A stretch of DNA of 14,955 bases from Microcoleaceae cyanobacterium UBA11344 (GTDB taxonomy: Bacteria; Cyanobacteriota; Cyanobacteriia; Cyanobacteriales; Microcoleaceae). The stretch spans positions 1-14,955 of the forward strand of contig DMYK01000490.1 of NCBI GenBank assembly GCA_003483675.1. Direction: 5' to 3'. The notes beneath the pieces were generated by a model. The model searched no databases. It had not been told where the DNA came from and worked only from the letters and a program-made list of their open reading frames with translations. The first letter of the stretch is position 1, and every line of letters begins with the position of its first letter. Of the stretch, positions 1 to 5,504 are shown piece after piece. Made by a program: the position numbers and the translations under genes.

Positions 1-57
1 CGGTTTCTGATCCCCGCCCCCAAATAAACTGTTTATGGGTTTTGCTAATTTACAATT

Positions 58-85
58 CTGCAATTTACTACTTGTGTGCTATAAT
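58..85 (+). promoter_or_regulatory. Promoter for the tandem antitoxin genes
   Basis: A perfect TATAAT lies at 80-85, preceded by TG at 77-78, which makes it an extended -10 element. A weak -35 match, CTGCAA, lies at 58-63 with a 16-nt spacer. Transcription would begin near position 92, about 30 nt before the first ATG. A 13-bp palindrome, ATAAAC-T-GTTTAT at 24-36, sits just upstream and could be an operator for the ribbon-helix-helix proteins, but nothing else supports that. Confidence 0.55.
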
Positions 86-122
86 CAAGTAAAAATCTTT
101 GTAATTACCAATTGCTAAGATA

Positions 123-344
123 ATGCAAGCTGAAAAAATATCAATTTCTCTATCACAATCGCTACTACAGTTTATTGAAAGCTACAAAATTGCTAAAGGA
201 TGCAAATCCCCATCCCAAGTAATAGAAGTAGCTTTGGAATTGTTGCGGAATCAAGAACTAGAATCTGCTTACCGACAAGCATCTAGCGAAGTAGACTCCG
301 CTTGGGATTTAACAGTTGCCGATGGATTAACAGATGAAAAGTAA
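123..344 (+). CDS. Ribbon-helix-helix (CopG/ParD-like) antitoxin
   Basis: This is a 73-aa protein. It begins with a short polar strand (KISISLS, residues 5-11) followed by two helices (about 13-24 and 30-43), the ribbon-helix-helix DNA-binding fold that dimerises through the strand. The acidic, tryptophan-containing tail (about 55-73, with SAWDLTVADGL) is typical of cyanobacterial antitoxins that bind a MazF/PemK-type toxin. The expected role is to neutralise a toxin and repress its own promoter, which lies directly upstream. No toxin gene follows; instead a second antitoxin-like gene starts at or just before this stop codon. The start is the ATG at 123, with no strong ribosome binding site. 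The fold call is good; pairing with a MazF-type toxin is inferred from family knowledge. Confidence 0.75.
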   Translation: MQAEKISISLSQSLLQFIESYKIAKGCKSPSQVIEVALELLRNQELESAYRQASSEVDSAWDLTVADGLTDEK

Positions 345-345
345 T

Positions 346-591
346 ATGGATCAAACTTCTACAGTTACAATTAGCAATACATCTTATCAAGCCCTCACAG
401 AAATCTCTGCACTCTCAGGAAAACCAATCGAAACAGTTCTCGAACAAGCGATCGAACAATACCGAAGACAACAGTTTTTAGCAGCCGCCAACCAAGCTTA
501 TCTTGCCTTACGCGATCGCCCAGAAGCTTGGCAAGAAGAACTTGAAGAGCGGGAAGCTTGGGATATCACTTTAGAGGATGGTTTAGAATGA
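346..591 (+). CDS. Second ribbon-helix-helix antitoxin-like protein
   Basis: This small protein is 81 aa from the ATG at 346, or 85 aa if the in-frame ATG at 334 is used, which would overlap the upstream gene by 11 nt. It has a TVTISNTSY strand, two short helices around SYQALTEISALSGKP and IETVLEQAIEQYRRQQ, then a charged helix and the tail EAWDITLEDGLE, which resembles the end of the preceding protein. This points to an antitoxin that represses DNA and binds a toxin through its tail. It is co-transcribed with the first antitoxin. Its TGA overlaps an ATG (ATGA at 588-591), the usual translational coupling to a toxin gene, but that reading frame closes after nine codons. The start choice between 334 and 346 is not settled. 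Confidence 0.7.
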   Translation: MDQTSTVTISNTSYQALTEISALSGKPIETVLEQAIEQYRRQQFLAAANQAYLALRDRPEAWQEELEEREAWDITLEDGLE

Positions 592-617
592 CATCCGCAA
601 AACCATCATACAGATGA
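588..617 (+). pseudogene. Nine-codon stump of a toxin gene
   Basis: An ATG overlaps the stop of the antitoxin gene in an ATGA arrangement and opens a frame reading MTSAKPSYR before TGA. As I recall the family, cyanobacterial MazF/PemK toxins paired with this kind of antitoxin often begin with a short polar leader followed by an RGEIW-like motif; here the frame stops exactly where that motif would start. Immediately downstream is the 3' end of a convergent Uma2 gene. The likely reading is that a deletion removed the toxin and left the antitoxins orphaned. It could instead be a chance mini-ORF. Confidence 0.4.
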
Positions 618-626
618 ATTGCCCTT

Positions 627-1271
627 TCATTCCCCAGACTGAATTTGACTCCTCACCCACTGCCTAAACCCTCGAATCATCGAAGTTTCCCCCACATCTT
701 TTTGCGTTTCCACAAATCCCATAATCTCAGAGGGTGACAAAAAAGGAAAGTGAGGAGAAACCTCCCGTTCTACATATTCCTGACCTTCTAACTGATAGAA
801 TATTAAACGCGAACCGTCATAACGCCAAACCTCTGGCACACCCAAACTCGCATACAATTCCCTGCGGTTAATCGAACTGCTAGTAATGTCAATTTCGATT
901 ACTAAATCAGGCGGCGGATATTCATTTAAGTCAATTTGCTTGACATCGCGAATAAGTCGCTCATTCTCAATATAGTAACACTGATCCGGTTCTAATCCGC
1001 GTTCTAAATCCTCGCGCCTGCAAGTCATAGAACCCAAGCTGCGAATTTCTATATTTAATTCTTCGGTTACTGTTTCTACAAAACGTCCTAAGATTTGTTT
1101 GTTCCCCTCATGGGGTGCTGATGGAGTCATAATTTCTAATGTTCCTCGATCGTAAGTCAAACGAATTCCCGGCTGTTCCGCTAACTCGTTTACCAGAGAT
1201 TCGTAAGTCTGCCAGCTAATGTTTGTAAGCAAAACTCCAGAAGTTTGACTTTGAATTAGGGTGGCTGTCAT
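627..1271 (-). CDS. Uma2-family (DUF820) putative restriction endonuclease-like protein
   Basis: This 214-aa protein has the PD-(D/E)XK-like core of the Uma2 family. Visible signatures are an N-terminal helical region (ISWQTYESLVNEL, about 19-31), the strand pair LTYDRGTLEIMTPS (about 38-51), and the core PPPDLVIEIDITSSS (about 118-132), with Asp and Glu as likely metal ligands. The segment RRELYASLGVPEVWRYDG follows. Length is normal for the family. Cyanobacteria carry many copies; their substrate is not established and they are widely thought to be mobile or transposon-linked. It is convergent with the antitoxin pair and divergent from a second Uma2 gene. The ATG at 1271 has a modest AGG upstream as ribosome binding site. 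The gene appears intact. Confidence 0.85.
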   Translation of the reverse strand: MTATLIQSQTSGVLLTNISWQTYESLVNELAEQPGIRLTYDRGTLEIMTPSAPHEGNKQILGRFVETVTEELNIEIRSLGSMTCRREDLERGLEPDQCYYIENERLIRDVKQIDLNEYPPPDLVIEIDITSSSINRRELYASLGVPEVWRYDGSRLIFYQLEGQEYVEREVSPHFPFLSPSEIMGFVETQKDVGETSMIRGFRQWVRSQIQSGE

Positions 1272-1326
1272 GGCTACCTGCTTGCTTTTTAGCTTATTTA
1301 TTACATCTTAGCAAAACTCAGCTTAA

Positions 1327-1354
1327 TTGCCGATCGCCATTTTTGAGCTATTCT
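1327..1354 (+). promoter_or_regulatory. Possible promoter for the forward Uma2 gene
   Basis: TTGCCG at 1327-1332 and TATTCT at 1349-1354 are separated by 16 nt, and the gene's ATG lies 29 nt beyond. Both boxes are imperfect. The region lies between two divergent Uma2 genes and contains a partial HIP1 site. Confidence 0.35.
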
Positions 1355-1383
1355 AGAAACATAGTTCATTCCCCGATCGCATT

Positions 1384-1938
1384 ATGGTTGCCTTACCCGA
1401 TCGCACATTGATGAGCCCAGAAGAATACCTAGCTTGGGAATCCACCCAAGAGGAACGTTACGAGTATTGGGATGGCAAAGTAGTCTCGATCAGCGGTGCA
1501 ACCCGCAATCACAATCGGGTTTGCATCAACTTCTTCAAGCTATTAGATGATAGCCTTAATCTGCCCGACGAAATTTACATCTTAGCTGTGAAACTACGAG
1601 TAGAAGGAGGGCGAAACTATTTTTATCCTGATGTTGTGGTAACTTGCGACGATCGCGATAACGATCCGCAATTAGTGCAATTTCCCTGCTTGATCATCGA
1701 AGTTTTATCACCTTCCACCGAAGCAGTCGATCGCGGCATCAAATTTGCTAAATACCGCCAATTTTCAACACTACAAGAGTATGTCTTGGTGCAAGTTGAA
1801 CAGCCAGGAGTAGAGATGTTTCGGCGCAATCAACAGGGGCAATGGGTGCTCTCCGAGTATAATTTGGGCGATTCCTTGCAACTTGAATCAGTGAATGTAG
1901 AAATTGCGATCGCAGATTTGTACCGCCAAGTACAATAG
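1384..1938 (+). CDS. Uma2-family (DUF820) putative endonuclease-like protein
   Basis: This 184-aa Uma2 protein belongs to the more common subgroup. It shows MSPEEYLAWE and EERYEYWDGKVV near the N-terminus (about 10-33), then YFYPDVVVTCDD (about 79-90) and LIIEVLSPSTE (about 102-112), which carry the Asp and Glu of the PD-(D/E)XK-like centre. DRGIKFAKYRQF and LQEYVLVQ follow. Length matches the family and no lesion is seen. It is clearly different in sequence from the divergent Uma2 gene next door, so the two are separate family members and not a recent duplication. DNA cleavage is inferred from the fold; the biological role is unknown. The ATG at 1384 is the first in frame. Confidence 0.87.
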   Translation: MVALPDRTLMSPEEYLAWESTQEERYEYWDGKVVSISGATRNHNRVCINFFKLLDDSLNLPDEIYILAVKLRVEGGRNYFYPDVVVTCDDRDNDPQLVQFPCLIIEVLSPSTEAVDRGIKFAKYRQFSTLQEYVLVQVEQPGVEMFRRNQQGQWVLSEYNLGDSLQLESVNVEIAIADLYRQVQ

Positions 1939-1964
1939 TCCTGGACGCACTAATAACCTAATTA

Positions 1965-1995
1965 TGTCATTCTGAGGGAACCGAAGCATCTCAAA
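1965..1995 (+). repeat. Dispersed intergenic repeat fragment
   Basis: The stretch starting TGTCATTCTGAGGGAACCG and continuing GAAGCATCTCAA resembles a short sequence (TGTCATTCTGAGCGAAGCG class) that I recall as scattered through many bacterial intergenic regions. Only one copy is in this window, so repetition cannot be shown here. Confidence 0.35.
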
Positions 1996-2070
1996 CCCTT
2001 GCCACACAGTTACAATGCGTAAGTCCTGTACAATTTCCTTAGTCTCGCGTTTGTGTGATGCCTCTTTTTA

Positions 2071-2128
2071 GGGTGCGTCGCTGGGACTTGTTCGATGGAG
2101 CTTGCAGATTGTTTCGGGCGACGCACCT
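2071..2128. repeat. Inverted repeat, likely cyanobacterial hairpin element
   Basis: GGTGCGTCGC at 2072-2081 is a perfect inverted repeat of GCGACGCACC at 2118-2127, with a 36-nt loop. The arms match a GGTGCGTCGC palindrome family that I recall as common between genes in Oscillatoriales. It could be a non-autonomous mobile element remnant; there is no T-run to suggest a terminator. Confidence 0.5.
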
Positions 2129-2172
2129 TACTCTGTGATGGCTCCTTGTACACATTTATTGACATCATACGG

Positions 2173-2201
2173 TTGACAAAAGTGGCGGCAAGTGCTATAC
2201 C
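2173..2201 (+). promoter_or_regulatory. Sigma70 promoter of the cas operon
   Basis: A perfect -35 TTGACA (2173-2178) is separated by 17 nt from TATACC (2196-2201), with TG at 2193-2194 as an extended -10. Transcription should start near 2208, giving an untranslated leader of about 157 nt before the cas6 GTG. A second TTGACA at 2159-2164 has no matching -10. The predicted transcript carries both CRISPR-repeat-like elements in its 5' leader. Confidence 0.6.
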
Positions 2202-2208
2202 TGAAACT

Positions 2209-2244
2209 ATAGATTGGGTGTAGATCAGTTGATCGGTTGATCAC
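2209..2244 (+). repeat. Weak CRISPR-repeat-like element at the start of the cas leader RNA
   Basis: This segment ends in GTTGATCAC, identical to the last nine bases of the array repeat. Aligned without gaps to the 36-nt repeat I count 19 matches, so outside the 3' end the similarity is poor. GTTGATC also occurs in near-tandem just upstream (2228-2234 and 2236-2242). It may be a decayed repeat or chance. Confidence 0.3.
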
Positions 2245-2309
2245 TCTGCCCTCCGAGTAGTGAAAGCTACGAGATTCATGCAGGGACGCGAACAGCCATT
2301 GCTTTAAAC

Positions 2310-2345
2310 TCCCCAAAACCTTTGATGCCGTCAGGCGATTAACTA
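2310..2345 (+). repeat. Isolated CRISPR-repeat-like element before cas6
   Basis: Aligned to the array repeat, 24 of 36 bases match. The core ACCTTTGATGCCGT is identical over 14 nt, and continuing AGGCG gives 19 of 20 with one T-to-C change. The apical stem GCC/GGC of the repeat hairpin is kept while the flanking lower stem is weakened. It has the same orientation as the array and sits 19 nt before the cas6 start codon, inside the predicted 5' leader. Candidate roles are a Cas6 binding or cleavage site in its own mRNA, or part of a Cas-regulating RNA. Confidence 0.8.
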
Positions 2346-2364
2346 ATTATTCCAGAGCAGGCTA

Positions 2365-3039
2365 GTGAATACTACGTCTCTCAAAAATCAAATGTCTGCA
2401 CTCCGAGTAAGCAGTGCAACAGACATTTCTTTCAGAGTCAACGGCTTAGAACTCCCAGCAGACCACGGTTACGGGCTGTTTGCAGCGATTTGCCAAGTAG
2501 TGCCGATGTTGCGGGCCGATCGCACAATTCGGCTGCTGACGGTGGCGGGATATCCAAACAGGCTGGGGAAAATTACTCTCAAGCGCGATCGCGAGATCGG
2601 GCGATCGTCGCGCATGCGGATCAGGGTTGCCGCAGAAAACGCCCACCATTTCTTTAAACTCGGTGGCCGACAATTGTCTGTGGGCATCCACCAAATCGTG
2701 CTGGGAGTGCCGACAATATTGCCGTTAAAGCCTGCTGCTGACTTGTTTGCTCGGATTGTGGTGATTTCTGGCTATGAACAGCAGGATTATTTTTTAGCGG
2801 CGGTGAATCGGCAACTGAAAGAGCTCGGAGTGCGATCGGGAAATGCTGAAATTCCCCTCAATCAATACGGCAAAATTGCCAGAAAAACTATCAAAGTTAA
2901 GGGCGATACAAAGGTAGGTTATTCACTGAAAATATCCGGGCTGACTGATGAAGATTCTTTGTTGGTGCAGCATAACGGTATTGGCGGCAAAGGACACATG
3001 GGAGCTGGCTTTTTCGTTCCTCACTGGGAGGATAAATGA
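2365..3039 (+). CDS. cas6: CRISPR pre-crRNA endonuclease Cas6 (Dev/MYXAN type, Cmx6)
   Basis: This protein is 224 aa from the GTG at 2365; an ATG at 2392 is an alternative that removes nine residues. Cas6 cuts the repeat hairpins of CRISPR transcripts and usually stays bound to the crRNA. Signs of the family are an N-terminal ferredoxin-like segment (DISFRVNGLELPADHGYGLF, about 20-39), in which His34 is a candidate catalytic residue, and a glycine-rich C-terminal segment GIGGKGHMGAGFF (about 206-218), the loop typical of Cas6. Its length is normal. It is the first gene of the operon, and its stop overlaps the cas3 start by 4 nt (ATGA). Upstream lie a good promoter and a repeat-like element that this very enzyme might recognise. 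The assignment to the MYXAN subgroup rests on overall likeness and gene order. Confidence 0.85.
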   Translation: MNTTSLKNQMSALRVSSATDISFRVNGLELPADHGYGLFAAICQVVPMLRADRTIRLLTVAGYPNRLGKITLKRDREIGRSSRMRIRVAAENAHHFFKLGGRQLSVGIHQIVLGVPTILPLKPAADLFARIVVISGYEQQDYFLAAVNRQLKELGVRSGNAEIPLNQYGKIARKTIKVKGDTKVGYSLKISGLTDEDSLLVQHNGIGGKGHMGAGFFVPHWEDK

Positions 3040-5045
3040 AAGTGAATTTTCCCCGACTTTTTGCTAAATCTTTGCCCAAGGATTTTTCCAGGCTACCTAA
3101 AGAAATTCAGTCAGCTCACTTTTTGCCCGGACATACTGCTGCGGTGTACCGTTCCGCTGAAATCATTCTCAACCGATTGCTACCGATTATTTTGCGTCAA
3201 TTAGATTTGGGCGATGAATGGGCGAAATTGCTGCTGAAAACAACTTTGATGGGATGCTATATTCACGATTGGGGGAAAGCCAACCAGCACTTTTTGGGAT
3301 TGATGGCAACCGAGTCAGTGCATTTCAAAATCAATGAGGCTGCATGGTTGCAAAGCATTAGAGCGAAATTGCCAACTAACGAGAGAAAGCAAGTTGACCA
3401 AATAATCCGTCACGAAATTTTGAGCGGGATTTTGGTGCTGCAAGTTCCCGAATTTAGGCAGTGGCTGGAAAGTTGCGAAGATGTCGATTTGTTGGTGGCT
3501 GTTTGGGGGGCGATCGGTCACCATCTCAAAGTCGATCCTACAGAGAAATTTGTCAAAACTAAGGGCTGTGGCAATGCCCCCCTTTATGTGTTTTGCCAGC
3601 AAAAAGCCACTTCTAAACCAGATTTAAAACCCGTCCGAAATGATTTTAGGGCGCTGCTCAAAATTGGTACGGGCAGCCAGTTAAAATTGCCATCAAAACT
3701 GCCAAATGTCAAAAAATTAAGTTGGACGCAGGAGGAACTAAAAGCCGCTGTTGAGGCAGTAACGGACGAATGCGAAGCAATGGCAAAAACTGTGGGGCGG
3801 CGGGGCGATCGCCAGCGGTTCATTGCCGCAGTCAAAGCGACTGTCATTGCAGCGGATATCGCCGGTTCTGCGGTGCCCCAAATCGCCAATCAGTGGCAAT
3901 GGTTGAGACAAGTTTTGGAGCAAGTATTGAGCCGGGAAGATTTACAGCAAGTTATCGATTCCCGGCTCAATCAAAAGCAGCCACGGGGTTTTCAAAAGTC
4001 TGTTGCTGCGAGCAAAACTCGAATTACTTTGGTTAAAGCTGGCTGCGGAACTGGTAAAACGATTGCTGCTTATTTGTGGGGATTAAATTGGGCAATTGAT
4101 AGGAAGCTGTTTGTACTTTATCCTACTACTGGGACTGCTCCTCAGGGCTTTTTGGATTACGGCACTTTGACTGCGGCTGAAACGGCTTTAATGCACTCTC
4201 GATCGAACATCGATTTAGAGGTTTACCAAGCTTTGATTAATGACAATAAAGACCACATTGAAAATGAGTCGAGACTGCAAAGTTTCAAAACTTGGATTGC
4301 CAAACTAATCGTCGGTACGGTAGATTCAGTTTTGGGATTGATGCAGAACAACCGCAAGCCTATTTATGCGTGGATTGCGATCGCCCAAGGTGCTTTTGTT
4401 TTTGATGAAGTTCACGCTTACGATGACAAATTATTTAGCGCTTTGCTGAGATTTATCCAGACGTTTAAAGGCGCGCCGATTTTGCTGATGAGCGCTAGTT
4501 TCACTCAGGAACAATTGGCAAAAATCTCTGCTACTGTGGCAGAGTTGGGCGAGGAAATGACCGTCATTGAGGGTCCGAAAGATTTGGAAGATTTGCCGCG
4601 CTATCAATTTCAAGTTGTGGCAACTCCGCCTGATGCTATGCTGGGTGTAGTCGCAGCTTTAGCAGCAAATCAAAAGGTTTTGTGGGTCAACAATTCTGTG
4701 AAAAGTTGCGTTGATACTTACAATTTTGCGGTGAATGAGTTAGTAAAGCACCCAAATTTAGATTTTTCGCCTTTAGTTTACCACGATCGATATCGGTACA
4801 AAGATCGAATCGATCGGCATTCTCAAGTAATGTCAGCTTTTTCGCAGCAAACTAAAGGCGTGCTGGCTGTCACCAATCAAATCTGCGAAATGTCCCTCGA
4901 TTTGAGCGCGGATTTGCTGATAACGCCCTTTGCAATTTTTGCGGCGCTGATTCAGCGGCTGGGGCGGCTTAACAGGCAAGTTGAGTTTGATGTGGCTGGC
5001 AATTTGGTACTCGCATCGGGACGAATTTGCCAAGCTATCTTTTAG
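3036..5045 (+). CDS. cas3: Cas3 nuclease-helicase, HD and helicase domains (interrupted by in-frame TAG)
   Basis: This 669-aa product covers the HD nuclease and SF2 helicase of Cas3, which is recruited by Cascade to unwind and degrade target DNA. The N-terminal HD domain shows H33, the pair H77-D78 (CYIHDWGKANQHF), H126 (RHEIL) and H162-H163 (GHH). The helicase has Walker A KAGCGTGKT (334-342), motif Ia LYPTTGTAPQGF, Walker B DEVH (457-460), motif III SAS (486-488) and motif VI QRLGRLNR (640-647). Translation stops at TAG 5043-5045, soon after motif VI. Downstream, the same frame stays open and encodes the missing Cas3 C-terminal domain up to 5504, so this is an interrupted gene and not a natural short form. 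The start overlaps cas6. Whether the product is active is uncertain. Confidence 0.88.
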   Translation: MKVNFPRLFAKSLPKDFSRLPKEIQSAHFLPGHTAAVYRSAEIILNRLLPIILRQLDLGDEWAKLLLKTTLMGCYIHDWGKANQHFLGLMATESVHFKINEAAWLQSIRAKLPTNERKQVDQIIRHEILSGILVLQVPEFRQWLESCEDVDLLVAVWGAIGHHLKVDPTEKFVKTKGCGNAPLYVFCQQKATSKPDLKPVRNDFRALLKIGTGSQLKLPSKLPNVKKLSWTQEELKAAVEAVTDECEAMAKTVGRRGDRQRFIAAVKATVIAADIAGSAVPQIANQWQWLRQVLEQVLSREDLQQVIDSRLNQKQPRGFQKSVAASKTRITLVKAGCGTGKTIAAYLWGLNWAIDRKLFVLYPTTGTAPQGFLDYGTLTAAETALMHSRSNIDLEVYQALINDNKDHIENESRLQSFKTWIAKLIVGTVDSVLGLMQNNRKPIYAWIAIAQGAFVFDEVHAYDDKLFSALLRFIQTFKGAPILLMSASFTQEQLAKISATVAELGEEMTVIEGPKDLEDLPRYQFQVVATPPDAMLGVVAALAANQKVLWVNNSVKSCVDTYNFAVNELVKHPNLDFSPLVYHDRYRYKDRIDRHSQVMSAFSQQTKGVLAVTNQICEMSLDLSADLLITPFAIFAALIQRLGRLNRQVEFDVAGNLVLASGRICQAIF

Positions 5046-5504
5046 CCAACTAAAACTCCCTATCCCTATGGGAAAGAACAGGTAAAAGCAGGTCAAGAAT
5101 TCGTTCGAGAACTTGCAGAATTGGGGACAATTTCCCAGACAGATTTGATGAATTCGGCTCTCACAATCACTGGCGAACCTATTGCAGAATATCACTCGGC
5201 ATGGCTTGACGGCTTGTGGTGTACCAGTCGCGAATCTTTGCGAGAACCTGGGAATACGATCAATGTGATTTTAGCAGAAGATAGGAAAGAAATCAATCAA
5301 ATTGCACAGGAAAAAATGGCGAAAAAAGGCATAAGCAAAAATAAGGCTTTGGCTGAGGAAGCACAAAGATGGGCTGTTCCCGTGCGGATTCCCCGTCCTA
5401 TTTCTAAACTCACAGATTGGAAGAGATTCCAAAAAATTTATCCGATCGCCCCAACAGATGACGTGATTTACAGTGAGGTAACGGGAGCTTGTGAACAATA
5501 CTAA
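5046..5504 (+). pseudogene. cas3: Cas3 C-terminal domain, cut off by the TAG
   Basis: Reading in the same frame as cas3 straight past the TAG gives PTKTPYPYGKEQ, then a helical segment and ISQTDLMNSA, then SAWLDGLWCTSRESLRE and a charged end. This resembles the accessory C-terminal domain of Cas3: the LPY-like motif after motif VI and the SAWLDG segment are family-like. Joined, the two parts would give an 822-aa protein, a usual Cas3 length. There is no good start: the first possible in-frame codon is a TTG at 5121 without a ribosome binding site. The 3' end overlaps the cas8 start by 14 nt, so the operon spacing is intact. A single base change would explain the stop; a pair of compensating indels near 5018-5052 or a sequence error are alternatives. 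Confidence 0.72.

Larger units (their letters stand above)
1939..2364. other. 426-bp intergenic region upstream of the cas operon
   Basis: No convincing gene is present. From left to right it holds a dispersed-repeat-like motif (1965-1995), a hairpin-forming inverted repeat (2071-2128), a sigma70 promoter (2173-2201) and two elements resembling the CRISPR repeat of the array 7 kb away (2209-2244 weak, 2310-2345 strong). Open frames on either strand here lack family signatures and ribosome binding sites. Confidence 0.7.

Noticed and set aside
24..36. 13-bp palindrome as an antitoxin operator
   Set aside because: Short, A/T-rich and single; too weak to call by itself.
2128..2316. Minus-strand 62-aa frame upstream of cas6
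   Set aside because: No ribosome binding site or family signature, and it lies across the promoter and repeat-like region.
3036..5504. A natural split of Cas3 into separate subunits
   Set aside because: Known splits separate HD from helicase. Here the break lies after motif VI, the frame is unchanged and the second part has no start.
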